Positions 7,402 through 17,135 of a stretch of DNA of 64,000 bases are shown in pieces. Source of the stretch: Deltaproteobacteria bacterium (lineage in GTDB: Bacteria; Desulfobacterota; DSM-4660; Desulfatiglandales; Desulfatiglandaceae); assembly GCA_021737785.1 (NCBI GenBank), contig JAIPDI010000009.1:1-64000 (forward strand), in the 5' to 3' direction. Every line of letters begins with the position of its first letter. The first letter of the stretch is position 1. Made by a program: the position numbers and the translations under genes. Under the pieces are notes generated by a model. That model did not search any database. It worked only from the letters and a program-made list of their open reading frames with translations, and was not told where the DNA came from.

Positions 7402-9387
7402 ATGGCTCCCACCATAACCCCAAACATCGGCGTAGAGATCCGGTCCTGGCATCGGATGTTTTTGTTGAGCCTGGTGATCCTCGGGGGACTGTTTATAATC
7501 AGCCGCTATAATTATCTCCTCTTTCATAGCCTGGCGGAAGGTTTCAGCATCGTCATCGCCTGTGCCATTTTTGTTATCGCCTGGAATGCACGGTCGATGC
7601 TCCAAAATAATTATCTGCTTTTTGTCGGGATTGCCTACTTGTTCGTTGGGGGGTTGGATTTTCTTCATACCTTGGCATATCAGGGGATGCAGGTCTTCCC
7701 AGGCCATGACGCCAACTTACCCACGCAACTTTGGGTGGGTGCGAGGTTCATCGAAAGTCTCTCTCTCCTTATTGCCCTTCTATTCATTCACCGACGCCTG
7801 AGAACGGCCGTGGCATTCACAGCCTATGCCGCAGTCATGGTTGTCCTGCTGCTGGCCGTTTTCCGATGGAATATCTTCCCGGATTGTTTTATGGAACAAA
7901 AAGGGTTGACCGCGTTTAAAAAAATCAGCGAATACACGATCTGTGTCATTTTCCTGATTGCCGGTGGTCTCCTGTTTTTCACAGGCAACGCCTTTGACCG
8001 GAACGTACGCCATCTTCTTATGGCATCCGCGCTGGTCAGCATAGGTGTCGAACTCTCCTTTACGCTGTATACCGATGTCTATGGGCTCTTTAACCTGGTC
8101 GGCCATTTTCTTAAGATTGTCTCATTTTACCTCATTTACAGGGCCGTCATCGTCACCGGCATTAAAAAACCGCATGCGGTCTTGTTCAGAGATCTCCAGC
8201 AAAATGAGGCCTTTTTAAACAGCGTGGTCATGTCGTCACTGAGCGGTCTGTACATCTACGATATCAAGGCAAAGATGAATACCTTTATTAACCCCCAGTA
8301 CACAAGACTGACCGGATATACCCTCGATGATATTTCCCAAATGGGAGAATTAAACTTTTTCAATCTTTTTCACCCGAAAGACCGGGCCGGGATTGCCGCA
8401 CATTGGGATATAATGAGGAAGGCCGAAGACGGGGAAATTCATGAAATTGAGTACCGGTTCAAAACCGCAACGGGTCGTTGGATATGGTGCATTTCGCGGG
8501 ATACGGTCTTCAAGCGCACAAAGGACCATTCCGCCCGTCAGTTTATCGGATCATTTCTGGACATTACTGAGTGGAAAGAGGCCGAACGCAAACTCAAACA
8601 GGCACGGGACGAACTGCAACAGCGCGTTCGAGACCGCACCGCTGTTCTGCGCTGGAGGAACCGGGAATTGAGGGAGTTTGCATATGTTGCCTCCCATGAT
8701 TTACAGGAACCCTTGCGAAAAATCCAAACCTTTGGTGAAATGTTGGAACGTGAAGCCTCGGAAAACCTGTCCACGAAATCCAGGGATTACCTGCATCGAA
8801 TGAACAGGGCCGCCTACCATATGCAGACGCTTGTTCAGAACCTCCTCGCCTATTCCCGTCTATCGTCAAACGCCCAACCTTATGTGCCCACGGATTTGCT
8901 GGAGATTGTTCAAAAGGCCCGGGATAACCTGGAACTGAAAATTGAGGAGACAGGGGCTTCCATCACCATCGGAGCCCTTCCAACAATCGACGCCGACCCG
9001 ATTCAGATGATACAGCTTTTCCAAAATCTAATCAGTAATGCCTTGAGTTTTCACCGCGATGATCACCCTCCAAACCTGCATATTTACAGTATATCTGAAC
9101 AGGCAATCGATGACGCCTCCTCCGGATATTTAGAAATACGCGTTCAGGACAACGGAATCGGATTTGACGAAAAATACCTGGAGCAGATCTTTAAGCCCTT
9201 CAAGCGGCTCCATACACGGCAAGCGTACGAAGGAACGGGCATGGGTCTTTCGATTTGCAGAAAAATTGTGGAGCGCCATGGCGGAGACATCACCGCTCGC
9301 AGTACTCCCGGTCAAGGCGCCACCTTCATGGTTCGCTTGCCCTTTGTCCAAAAGAAAGGCGGTCATTTTCCCACGAAAGGACAATAG
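7402..9387 (+). CDS. MASE3-PAS hybrid-free sensor histidine kinase
   Basis: A 661-residue membrane sensor kinase. Residues about 15-250 contain seven or more hydrophobic segments with the G-G-L-D-F-L-H-T-L-A-Y signature typical of the MASE3 sensor domain. A PAS/PAC domain follows at about 265-400, then a short coiled coil, a HisKA domain with the phospho-acceptor in V-A-S-H-D-L-Q-E-P-L-R-K (about 430), and a HATPase with D-N-G-I-G-F and G-T-G-M-G-L-S-I. The kinase core is closely similar to that of the gene at 36013. It follows the receiver gene by 215 bp, in which I see no other gene. The signal is unknown; MASE3 domains sense membrane-linked cues. Confidence 0.93.
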   Translation: MAPTITPNIGVEIRSWHRMFLLSLVILGGLFIISRYNYLLFHSLAEGFSIVIACAIFVIAWNARSMLQNNYLLFVGIAYLFVGGLDFLHTLAYQGMQVFPGHDANLPTQLWVGARFIESLSLLIALLFIHRRLRTAVAFTAYAAVMVVLLLAVFRWNIFPDCFMEQKGLTAFKKISEYTICVIFLIAGGLLFFTGNAFDRNVRHLLMASALVSIGVELSFTLYTDVYGLFNLVGHFLKIVSFYLIYRAVIVTGIKKPHAVLFRDLQQNEAFLNSVVMSSLSGLYIYDIKAKMNTFINPQYTRLTGYTLDDISQMGELNFFNLFHPKDRAGIAAHWDIMRKAEDGEIHEIEYRFKTATGRWIWCISRDTVFKRTKDHSARQFIGSFLDITEWKEAERKLKQARDELQQRVRDRTAVLRWRNRELREFAYVASHDLQEPLRKIQTFGEMLEREASENLSTKSRDYLHRMNRAAYHMQTLVQNLLAYSRLSSNAQPYVPTDLLEIVQKARDNLELKIEETGASITIGALPTIDADPIQMIQLFQNLISNALSFHRDDHPPNLHIYSISEQAIDDASSGYLEIRVQDNGIGFDEKYLEQIFKPFKRLHTRQAYEGTGMGLSICRKIVERHGGDITARSTPGQGATFMVRLPFVQKKGGHFPTKGQ

Positions 9388-9726
9388 CGGCCGTCGCTGT
9401 TCAAAGTCTCATACGGCCCAGGAATATAGTGAGGGGTCACAGGTTCCACCTCCAGGCTTTTGCGTCTTAAACAGCCAGCCCACATACTTTCAATCATGCG
9501 TTTGTAACCAAGAATGGTGAGAAAGGGCGGTGGGTACCAGACACCCAACATTCTTCATCCAACCCTTTATTTCAAAAGCCTCCCGCAAGCATATCCTTGA
9601 AAAAGCCCTTTCGCAGCTTATTTTATTAATATTGTACTGAAAGTGAACATACCACTCGCCCCTCTGGCTGTGAGTTCATCCCCATTTATGGGCGAGAAAC
9701 CCATTATCAAACAGGCGGACCAAAAA
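9388..9726. other. Intergenic stretch before cbbQ
   Basis: No confident gene. A minus-strand frame at 9363-9551 (62 codons) overlaps the end of the kinase and contains P-H-Y-I-P-G-P-Y-E-T-L, but lacks a family match or start signal and may be a remnant. The last 40 bp are AT-rich and probably hold the cbbQ promoter. Confidence 0.3.
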
Positions 9727-10539
9727 ATGTCGATTTACTCAAACCCCATTGAGGCTATCCCCTTGGATGAAGCGCCCTATTATATGGCCACCTCAGACGA
9801 AATAGAGATCTTTACGGAGGCCCATCGGAATCAACTCCCGGTCCTCCTCAAGGGGCCCACGGGCTGCGGCAAGACGCGCTTCATGGAACACATGGCCTGG
9901 CGTCTGGGCCTTCCTCTGATCACGGTGGCGTGTCATGATGACTTGACGTCGGGCGACTTGGTGGGCCGCTATCTGATTAAGGGCGGAGAAACGATCTGGG
10001 TGGATGGCGCCCTCGCAAGAGCAGTAAAGGCAGGAGGGATCTGTTACCTGGATGAGATTGTGGAAGCCAGAAAGGATACCACCGTTGTCATCCATCCCCT
10101 GGCCGATGATCGTCGGATTCTACCCATTGAAAAGCTCGGCGAGGTCTTGTCAGCCCCTCCTGAATTCATGCTGGTAATCTCCTATAACCCTGGATATCAG
10201 AGCGTCTTGAAAGACCTCAAACCAAGCACAAGACAACGGTTTGTGGCCATTGATTTTAACTATCCGGACCAAGAGAAAGAGGCCGATATTATCGCCGGAG
10301 AAGCAAAGGTGGATAAGGAGCTCGCCTCCCGTCTGGTGAAGATCGGGCACATGACCCGTAATTTGGAAGAAAGAGGTCTCGATGAAGGTGCCAGCACACG
10401 GATTTTGATTCATGCGGCCCGGCTTATTAGATCCGGAATTGATGCGGAAAAGGCATGCGAAGTCGCCATTGTGAATACATTGAGCGATGAAGCAGAGATG
10501 CAACGGTCGATCGAAGAGATCGTCCAGGCCGTTTTCTAA
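9727..10539 (+). CDS. cbbQ: MoxR-type AAA+ ATPase, CbbQ/NorQ family
   Basis: This AAA+ ATPase works with a VWA-domain partner to remodel a metal or cofactor enzyme. The Walker A G-P-T-G-C-G-K-T, Walker B I-C-Y-L-D-E-I-V and the sensor-1 S-Y-N-P-G-Y segment are intact. The start at 9727 gives 270 residues and the usual CbbQ opening before E-A-P-Y-Y; a GTG at 9643 would add 28 unusual residues. The gene sits 15 bp before cbbO, so they form an operon. In other bacteria the pair activates Rubisco or nitric oxide reductase; neither is encoded here, so the client is unknown. Confidence 0.9.
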   Translation: MSIYSNPIEAIPLDEAPYYMATSDEIEIFTEAHRNQLPVLLKGPTGCGKTRFMEHMAWRLGLPLITVACHDDLTSGDLVGRYLIKGGETIWVDGALARAVKAGGICYLDEIVEARKDTTVVIHPLADDRRILPIEKLGEVLSAPPEFMLVISYNPGYQSVLKDLKPSTRQRFVAIDFNYPDQEKEADIIAGEAKVDKELASRLVKIGHMTRNLEERGLDEGASTRILIHAARLIRSGIDAEKACEVAIVNTLSDEAEMQRSIEEIVQAVF

Positions 10540-10554
10540 AGGGGGAGAATAGAG

Positions 10555-12876
10555 GTGACACCCGAAAACGAAAAGAAGCCCCCTTTGGAAGCCGAGGTGC
10601 TCTCTCTCTTTCCGATTCCGTTTTACACGGGCCGGGGAATCTACTTCGAGGAAGATCTGAAAGATGCCGGTCTGACCCGTGCCTTGGAGCAGGCCTCTTT
10701 TGAAACAGGGCAGATGATTTTTAAGAGCGCTGAGATGCTGGCCTCCATCAAGCCGGAATTGGCGTTCCATTTTCTGCTCCAGGCCCCCGAACTTCTTAAC
10801 TCGATTGATCCGGAGGAACTCAGGGGATGGACCCGGACATGTCTGGAGATCTATGATGCCGAAGGCCTTATCCCCGCAAGGGAGTTCATTGTCGAGCACA
10901 AAGACCATCCGGCGTTTCAGTTTCACCGAAACAGCGTGTCCTTTGAAAAGGTGTCGGGTATCCTGCAGAATTTCCTTCACAGTCTGGGCGGCAGCGAGAT
11001 CTGTCTTCAGACAAGCGCCGAATCCTATACGGACAGTGAGACTATCTTTGTGCCTGAAACCGTTTCCTTGTTTTCAGACACCAAACAAAATTTTCTCCTG
11101 TATAAGTTGTCCATCGCTCACAAAATGGCTCAACTCGAATTGGGGACGTATCGCTTCGATGATGAAGCGCTGTTTTCTCTCCACACCCCACCAATGGCCC
11201 CGCAGGAACCCCCCGCGGGCTTCAGGTCAAGGCTTTCTTTTTTCTTCCAGCGGTTTACCGAGCCTCACCTGGCAAGGGACCTCTTTTTATTGGCCGATAC
11301 CCTGCGGGCCGAATCCTGGATTCGCCATCATCTCCCCGGACTTTTCCGGAGAATGGTTTCCATTAAAAAGGCGCTATCGGTCATGAGGGCGGACTGCGCG
11401 GATATCCGTACAAAAACAGGGAGGATGGAAGCCCTGATAAAATGGTATCTTTCCGGATGCCCTGACCTCAGGGGCGACCGAGAACTCAGGAAGGTCCTCG
11501 CAGCGGCCCGGGATATGACACTCAATTCCCAGGCAATGGCCGAAATTACCCGGGCGGCCTACGCATGCATGCCTCTTGGATCAGAACCCTATGGGCCGGT
11601 GACGCCGGTGCCTTATGTGGGCGTGCTCAAGCCCGAAGAGGCCGAGACCGGACTTCGGCGTCGTCGCGAGTCCCGGCGATTGAATTTTCAAAAGGAATTG
11701 GCCAAACTTGTGGAGGAGCTGCCGGATCCTGAAGATATTCGACTAGAACTCCCGGAGGCGCCCAAAGAAATGGCAGCCTCCGGAGGTCGCCCTCAGAGGC
11801 AGGAGGTCCCCGATCACCTGATCATCAATGACGGCATGGTCCCTGTTCCTGACGCCATGCACAAGATTATACGGGAAATCTACGAAGACCTCGGTTCCAT
11901 ACCCAGTGCTTATCTTACTGTGGCCGACGATATGACGGGACATTATTTTCACTCTCGCTGTCAAGCACCCGAAGGAACAGGATATTTTTTCTCCGAAACT
12001 GCAGAAGGAATTCATGTGCTGGACGAATGGGACTATCGACGGCAGGGATATCGGAAACGATGGGCCTTGCTGCGGGAAAGCGACGCGGAAGAGGGTGACC
12101 TGGCCTTCATTGAAGAGACCATGGACCGGTATGGGGCCATGGCCCAACAGATTAAACGGCGTTTTGAATGTATTCGGCAGGATCAGACCTTGCTTCGAAG
12201 ACAAAAAGAGGGAGACGAGGTGGACCTGGATGCCGCGGTGGAAGCACTTTCAGATATGAAGGCAGGACAGACCCCTTCGGAGCGGGTTTTTGTTCGGCTG
12301 AACCGCCAACATCGGGATATCGCCACCGCCTTTCTCATCGACCTGAGCGGTTCAACCAGCGGGTGGATTAACGAGACGGAGCGTATGGCCCTCCTGATTC
12401 TGTGCGAGGCCATGGATCAGATTGAGGATCGGTTTTCCATTTATGGCTTTTCAGGACAGACACGAAAACGCTGTGAGCTGTTTCGGATCAAGGGATTTGA
12501 AGAACCCTATGGGGACCGGATCAAGAAGAGAATCGCCAGCATCCGGGCACGTGAATACACCAGGATGGGTCCCCCGATCCGCCGCCTTACGGAAATTCTA
12601 GGGGAGGTGGATGCCCGGTCGAAGTTGCTCCTTACACTGAGTGACGGCAAACCCGACGATTACGACGCCTACAGCGGCGATTACGGCATTGAAGATACCC
12701 GGCAAGCCTTGGCGGAGACCAGGAAACAGGGAATTCATCCTTTTTGCATCACCATCGACAAGGCAGAGCACAGCTATCTTGCACACATGTACGGGCATAC
12801 AGGCTATGTATTTATTGACAATCTGGCCAAATTACCCCTGAAGGTCCCTGAAATATATCGAAAACTCACGACCTAA
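10555..12876 (+). CDS. cbbO: VWA-domain activator protein, CbbO/NorD family
   Basis: The 773-residue partner of CbbQ. The start is a GTG at 10555 with GGGGGAG seven bases before. The first 450 residues are helical and poorly conserved; the C-terminal ~200 residues are a von Willebrand A domain with the MIDAS motif D-L-S-G-S-T-S (about 593), a conserved T in A-R-E-Y-T-R-M and L-S-D-G-K-P-D-D-Y. This architecture binds the client through the metal site while the ATPase ring drives remodelling. CbbO-type length is about 770 residues, matching. It converges on the hydrogenase operon. Whether the client is a local enzyme is not shown. Confidence 0.9.
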   Translation: MTPENEKKPPLEAEVLSLFPIPFYTGRGIYFEEDLKDAGLTRALEQASFETGQMIFKSAEMLASIKPELAFHFLLQAPELLNSIDPEELRGWTRTCLEIYDAEGLIPAREFIVEHKDHPAFQFHRNSVSFEKVSGILQNFLHSLGGSEICLQTSAESYTDSETIFVPETVSLFSDTKQNFLLYKLSIAHKMAQLELGTYRFDDEALFSLHTPPMAPQEPPAGFRSRLSFFFQRFTEPHLARDLFLLADTLRAESWIRHHLPGLFRRMVSIKKALSVMRADCADIRTKTGRMEALIKWYLSGCPDLRGDRELRKVLAAARDMTLNSQAMAEITRAAYACMPLGSEPYGPVTPVPYVGVLKPEEAETGLRRRRESRRLNFQKELAKLVEELPDPEDIRLELPEAPKEMAASGGRPQRQEVPDHLIINDGMVPVPDAMHKIIREIYEDLGSIPSAYLTVADDMTGHYFHSRCQAPEGTGYFFSETAEGIHVLDEWDYRRQGYRKRWALLRESDAEEGDLAFIEETMDRYGAMAQQIKRRFECIRQDQTLLRRQKEGDEVDLDAAVEALSDMKAGQTPSERVFVRLNRQHRDIATAFLIDLSGSTSGWINETERMALLILCEAMDQIEDRFSIYGFSGQTRKRCELFRIKGFEEPYGDRIKKRIASIRAREYTRMGPPIRRLTEILGEVDARSKLLLTLSDGKPDDYDAYSGDYGIEDTRQALAETRKQGIHPFCITIDKAEHSYLAHMYGHTGYVFIDNLAKLPLKVPEIYRKLTT

Positions 12877-12916
12877 GGCGGCCTGCCAGCCGCAACCGAA
12901 AAAATATTGGCGCCAC
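12877..12916 (+). repeat. Partial copy of dispersed repeat hairpin
   Basis: GGCGGCCTGCCAGCCGCAACC directly follows the cbbO stop, split here as GGCGGC-CTGCCA-GCCGC plus AACC. It matches only the hairpin end of the long repeat. Standing between convergent genes, it could also act in transcription termination. Confidence 0.55.
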
Positions 12917-13019
12917 TCCCCTCATAACCCTACCCGAGCTTGACGATGGATATTTCACCCGCCAACGACTTGATCCATGCATGGTTCAGGGTGCCTTTAT
13001 TGTGAAGGAGCGGGATCCA

Positions 13020-14306
13020 TCACTCCAGCCTCACCACATGGGTGGAACAGGAAATACAGGGATCATACGCACGGACCAGCATCTCGAGCGCATGGGCAAT
13101 GGCGCCCTCCTCTTGGTGGAGGACTCCGGGGGTGAAGGCCCGCATGTCCGCTTCCAGGTTCCCCAGATTCTGGGCAGTGGGAATCACCAGGTTTGCAGAG
13201 AGGCATTTGCCTTTTTCATCATATTCATATTCATGAAACAGGATGCCGCGAGGCGCTTCTACAGCGCCCACTCCCCCTCCGGCGCAGGGCCGTATTTCCG
13301 TCTGCTCATCTTCAACGCAAATGCCGGTCTCAAGCAGCCGGTCGATGATCTGAACGCTGTCTTCCAGACAGTGGGCACATTCCACAATCTGGGCCGTGGT
13401 ATTCATGAATGGATTGAAACACGGAACTGTCAGCCCTGCCAGATCAGCGATCTCCCTGGCGAACGGGCTCAGCTGTCCGAAGTTGTTATTGACTCGGGCC
13501 AGGGCCCCCACCATGTACTCGGGGCGATTAGCGCGGGCGTACTTGGCCGTAGAGTACGGAACAATGTATTCATGGATAATGTCCCTATATTGCCGGGGCG
13601 GAATCTTGGTGCCCTCGCTGGAGACGATATCCCCGTCATAAATGGCGTATTGGTCCGGGTGGCTCAGCGAAATGTATTCTGTATCCCGTTCAAAGGTCGG
13701 GATGGAAAAGGAGTTGAACAGGGAAACCGTATCCCGGATATCCGCCATACTGGCAACCAGCGCCTCCCTTAGGGGGGCCAGCTGTCTGGTATTGTGGACA
13801 AAAGGAAAGCCTCCCACGTTCATGGCCACGGGATGGGTGTGCCGGCCGATCACCCATTTGCAGAGATCGTAGGCCGTCTGTTTCAACCGCATGGCCCGAA
13901 GTACCGTATCCCGATCCCTCTTTGCCCAGTGCAAGAGACTGGGGACCCCGAGGTAATCCGGGGCGGCCAGAAAATAAATATGGAGCACATGACTGCTCAA
14001 AATTTCTCCATGAAAGGCCAATCGCCTGAGGAGGAGGGACTGATCCGAAATCTCCGAGTCAAAGGCCGATTCAGTGGCCTTGAGTGCTGCACCTCTATGG
14101 CTTACCGCGCATATGCCGCAAATCCGGGAAGCCAGATGGGTCACTTCATTGTAATCTCTATCTCGAAGAAAGGCCTCGAAGAACCGGGGGGCTTCCACCA
14201 CAGAGAATCGTACTTCCTCCAGGGAGCCGTTCCGAATCCTGACAGTGATATCCCCGTGACCCTCCACGCGGGTGAGATGGTGAATGTGGATGCAGGTATC
14301 GGTCAT
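13020..14306 (-). CDS. hydA: [NiFe] hydrogenase large (catalytic) subunit, group 3b-like
   Basis: The 428-residue subunit holds the NiFe site. The L1 motif R-I-C63-G-I-C66-A-V-S-H70 and the L2 motif D-P-C417-I-S-C420-S-T-H423 supply the four cysteine ligands. Five residues (V-V-R-L-E) follow H423, so a maturation endopeptidase must trim the tail; no such protease gene is in the window. It is the last gene of a five-gene operon, overlapping the small subunit by 4 bp. With the diaphorase-like HydG/HydB subunits it forms a soluble, bidirectional NAD(P)-linked hydrogenase or sulfhydrogenase. Confidence 0.93.
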   Translation of the reverse strand: MTDTCIHIHHLTRVEGHGDITVRIRNGSLEEVRFSVVEAPRFFEAFLRDRDYNEVTHLASRICGICAVSHRGAALKATESAFDSEISDQSLLLRRLAFHGEILSSHVLHIYFLAAPDYLGVPSLLHWAKRDRDTVLRAMRLKQTAYDLCKWVIGRHTHPVAMNVGGFPFVHNTRQLAPLREALVASMADIRDTVSLFNSFSIPTFERDTEYISLSHPDQYAIYDGDIVSSEGTKIPPRQYRDIIHEYIVPYSTAKYARANRPEYMVGALARVNNNFGQLSPFAREIADLAGLTVPCFNPFMNTTAQIVECAHCLEDSVQIIDRLLETGICVEDEQTEIRPCAGGGVGAVEAPRGILFHEYEYDEKGKCLSANLVIPTAQNLGNLEADMRAFTPGVLHQEEGAIAHALEMLVRAYDPCISCSTHVVRLE

Positions 14307-15112
14307 TTGGCTTCAGGCTCCTTTTCCATACGTAATTCCGGACCGTTGTACAGGGTGAACCAGGAACGGATTTCCTCCCGGCTCGCTCCATACCGGCGGG
14401 CGACTGCATCCATGATGGGATGGCGCTGTTCAGCAGTGAGGACCTTGACCGCCGCCATCAGGTTCGCCCCATCCATGAGCCCCCGGCACCCATGGCAGGC
14501 GTCCCCGTAAGCCGTGCAAATGGCGTTGCAGCCACACCGGGTGACCGGGCCGAGACATACCTCCCCCTTCTCAAATACACACAGAGTATCGTTCAGTTTG
14601 CACTCCACGCAGACAGGCTGATTGGGAAGGGGATATTTCTGCCCGGTCAGGATGCACTTGATAACCCGATCGATTTCAGGAAGGCTCGCAGGGCATCCCA
14701 GGATTTGATAGTCCGTCTTTACCACTGAGGCAATGGGACGGGCGGGAATGGTGTTGAAATGGACGGACCCGTTCCCGTAAACCACATTTCGCACTTCTTC
14801 CATGGACCAACGGTTTTTGAGGGCATTGTGACACCCGATGGCGGCACAACTTCCAAGCGCTACCAGGGTTCCCGCGGTCTCCCGGATCTTCTTGACCCGA
14901 TCCACATCCTCCTCCCGGGTGATGCTCCCCTCACAAAAGGCAATGTCATACGAATCCGCCTGTCCACTCATGGCTTCCCGCCATTCAACCACTTCCACGT
15001 GGCGCAATAACTCCAGCAGCTTATCTTCCAGTTGCAGCACGGTCAGCTGACAGCCTTCGCAACAGGCAAAATCAAAAAAGGCGACGCGCGGTTTTTGATG
15101 CTTATTCGTCAT
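14303..15112 (-). CDS. hydD: [NiFe] hydrogenase small subunit, group 3b-like
   Basis: This 269-residue subunit carries Fe-S clusters that link the NiFe site to the flavin module. The proximal cluster begins with C17-C18-E-G-C21, followed by G-S-C-A-A-I-G and G-C-P; the C-terminal third has many cysteines (C-V-E-C-K, C-L-G-P-V-T-R-C-G-C, C-H-G-C) for medial and distal clusters. The ATG at 15112, with AGGGAAG upstream, is used because the longer frame to 15271 opens with unrelated residues overlapping hydG. There is no Tat signal, in agreement with a cytoplasmic group 3 enzyme. Confidence 0.92.
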   Translation of the reverse strand: MTNKHQKPRVAFFDFACCEGCQLTVLQLEDKLLELLRHVEVVEWREAMSGQADSYDIAFCEGSITREEDVDRVKKIRETAGTLVALGSCAAIGCHNALKNRWSMEEVRNVVYGNGSVHFNTIPARPIASVVKTDYQILGCPASLPEIDRVIKCILTGQKYPLPNQPVCVECKLNDTLCVFEKGEVCLGPVTRCGCNAICTAYGDACHGCRGLMDGANLMAAVKVLTAEQRHPIMDAVARRYGASREEIRSWFTLYNGPELRMEKEPEAK

Positions 15113-15179
15113 GAGTCTTCCCTGGTACAGAATTTCATAGGGCCGTTCACCTGGTTCCAGGTTCCTGACCCGTGGAACC

Positions 15180-16052
15180 TTATTCCGGTGCCCATGCTTC
15201 CACGGCTTCTGACAGACCCACCAGATCGGAATACCGGAAAACAGGTCCGTCCTGGCACACGTAAATCCCATTCAGTTGACAATGGCCGCACTTTCCGATC
15301 CCGCACTTGAAATGCCGCTCCAGGGAAAAGTAGATCTTCCGTTTACTCATCCCCTTTGCCAGGAGTTCCGCGGCCACAAACCGGTACATCACCGGCGGTC
15401 CCACTACCGCGGCCATGGTTTGAACAGGGCTGATCTCGATTTCCTCCTTGATGGGTCCGGTGAGAACCCCGGTCCGGCCGGTCCAGGATTCATCCGCCTC
15501 ATCCACGGTCACATACATCTCCATGCTTGGGTCCCGGCACCAGGTATCCACATCCTCCTTGAACAGAATCAGAGAGGGATTTCTGGCGCCATACACCAGA
15601 ATGATCCGTCCGTACGCCTCCCGATGATCCCTAAGATACTGGACCAGTGATCGCAGAGGGGCCAATCCGATCCCCCCGGCTGCAAGGAGGATGTCCCTCC
15701 CTTCCATGATCTCGACGGGAAATCCGCGGCCGAAAGGCCCCCGGATCCCCACCCAATCCCCTTCGGCGGCTTCATGAAGGGCCTTGCTCACGCGGCCCAC
15801 GGGACGGACACACAGCTTGAATCTTTCTGCCCGACCGGGCGGGGAGCAGACCGAGATGGGGATCTCGCCGTATCCGAACATGGATACCTGGACGAATTGG
15901 CCCGGCATGTGCCCCAGGGGCCTGCCCCCGGCCATCTCCAGTTCGATCACCGCATCCATGACCTCCTGTTTGATCCGGACGATTCTCGCCAAATCCGGAA
16001 AATAGGAGGGATAATACGGGGGTTTTTGTTCCGCTGATTTAATTTCAGGCAT
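15180..16052 (-). CDS. hydG: Hydrogenase FAD/NAD(P)-binding gamma subunit
   Basis: The 290-residue protein is a ferredoxin-NADP-reductase-like module. Residues about 20-110 form the FAD-binding barrel with the P-I-S-V-C-S segment; about 120-235 is the nucleotide domain beginning L-L-A-A-G-G-I-G-L-A-P-L. Near the end, C250, C255, C258 and C266 (C-G-I-G-K-C-G-H-C) bind a [2Fe-2S] cluster. It passes electrons between NAD(P)H and the Fe-S chain. The gene overlaps hydB by 8 bp and ends 67 bp before the small-subunit start. Homologues act in sulfhydrogenases and in dihydroorotate dehydrogenase, but the neighbours fix the role. Confidence 0.92.
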   Translation of the reverse strand: MPEIKSAEQKPPYYPSYFPDLARIVRIKQEVMDAVIELEMAGGRPLGHMPGQFVQVSMFGYGEIPISVCSPPGRAERFKLCVRPVGRVSKALHEAAEGDWVGIRGPFGRGFPVEIMEGRDILLAAGGIGLAPLRSLVQYLRDHREAYGRIILVYGARNPSLILFKEDVDTWCRDPSMEMYVTVDEADESWTGRTGVLTGPIKEEIEISPVQTMAAVVGPPVMYRFVAAELLAKGMSKRKIYFSLERHFKCGIGKCGHCQLNGIYVCQDGPVFRYSDLVGLSEAVEAWAPE

Positions 16053-17112
16053 TTCCGGTCCCTTTCCTGAAGGCCGAGATTATACGGTTAGTCTCATCGG
16101 CGATATTGATATCGGCCGTACAGGCCCGGCTGCACCGGCCACACCCGGTACAATAGGATCGACCGAACTTTCTATAGAGGTAAAGGAACTTTCGATGCCA
16201 TCGGTGCCTGACCCGGTCCCGCCGTTCCCCCCGGAAATTATGCTCCCCTGCCACTATTGCGAAATCCACCAACTGGCAGGAATCCCAGGTCCGTCGTCTC
16301 ACACCGCTGTTCAGGGTCCAATCAAAATCGTCCTCCATGTTGAAGCAAAAACATGCGGGACAGGTGGTGTTGCACGACCCGCAGCTATAACAGCGTGAGG
16401 CAATATCCTCCCAGATCTCTGAAAAATCACCCATCTCCAGGATGTTCGCCAACTCGTCCGCATTTGCGTCCAGACGGGTCGTGAACCGTCCCCTTTTTTT
16501 CTGGTGCCAGTCGAGAACATCCCGGAAGTCCCTTGGCCCGGCCTCGGAGCATTCCCCCTGATTCAGCATCTGTTCTCCCGAAGGAGAATAAATTTCCACA
16601 AAATACCCTCTGCGAATGGGGGTCAGAAAAAGATCGCAGGGCCTTCGGGCTTGGGAAATTCCCAAGGATTCGCAAAAACAATACGAATCCGGCAAACAGT
16701 CTACCCCTATGATGGTAGCGCGTTTGCGATTGTGCTGCCACCGCCGGTCCGGCGGGGGATATGCATAGGCCCGATCCAATGCCTCGATTGCAGACAGGTC
16801 ACAGGGGTGTACGCCCACCAGCACAAAAGGGTCTTCCAGCCAGCTTTCCGACACCTTGGGAGGATTTCCAAGGGTGAACGTCAAGAGGGTCTCGGTGGGC
16901 GGGAAAAAGGCCTTTTTGGGGGGAAGGGTCGTGGTGGTGTAGTCCATGGTCAGCGCTTCGGGATCGTCCACCCAATCGAAATAATGAAACCCCGGCTGAT
17001 CCGGTCGGCCCCGTGGACCCATTACGCGCTTTTCTTTCATAAGACGCCCCATGAGGTCCAGAAAGGCCTTCCTTGAAATCACCTGGTACGGTTTTTTTGT
17101 TCCGGTTTCCAT
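16045..17112 (-). CDS. hydB: Hydrogenase [4Fe-4S] beta subunit
   Basis: The 355-residue protein matches the beta subunit of group 3b hydrogenases and the related anaerobic sulfite reductase A family. Two C-terminal [4Fe-4S] motifs are visible: C-Y-S-C-G-S-C-N-T-T-C-P near residue 244 and C-T-G-C-G-R-C-S-R-A-C near 322. The second lacks the usual proline after the fourth cysteine. The N-terminal part contains V-G-V-H-P-C-D-L and V-D-C-L-P-D, typical of the family. It probably relays electrons to an external acceptor or the flavin subunit. The start at 17112 lies 23 bp after the rubrerythrin gene, which makes one transcription unit. Confidence 0.9.
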   Translation of the reverse strand: METGTKKPYQVISRKAFLDLMGRLMKEKRVMGPRGRPDQPGFHYFDWVDDPEALTMDYTTTTLPPKKAFFPPTETLLTFTLGNPPKVSESWLEDPFVLVGVHPCDLSAIEALDRAYAYPPPDRRWQHNRKRATIIGVDCLPDSYCFCESLGISQARRPCDLFLTPIRRGYFVEIYSPSGEQMLNQGECSEAGPRDFRDVLDWHQKKRGRFTTRLDANADELANILEMGDFSEIWEDIASRCYSCGSCNTTCPACFCFNMEDDFDWTLNSGVRRRTWDSCQLVDFAIVAGEHNFRGERRDRVRHRWHRKFLYLYRKFGRSYCTGCGRCSRACTADINIADETNRIISAFRKGTGNA

Positions 17113-17135
17113 CAGAGCAAACTCATGTCCTCTGC

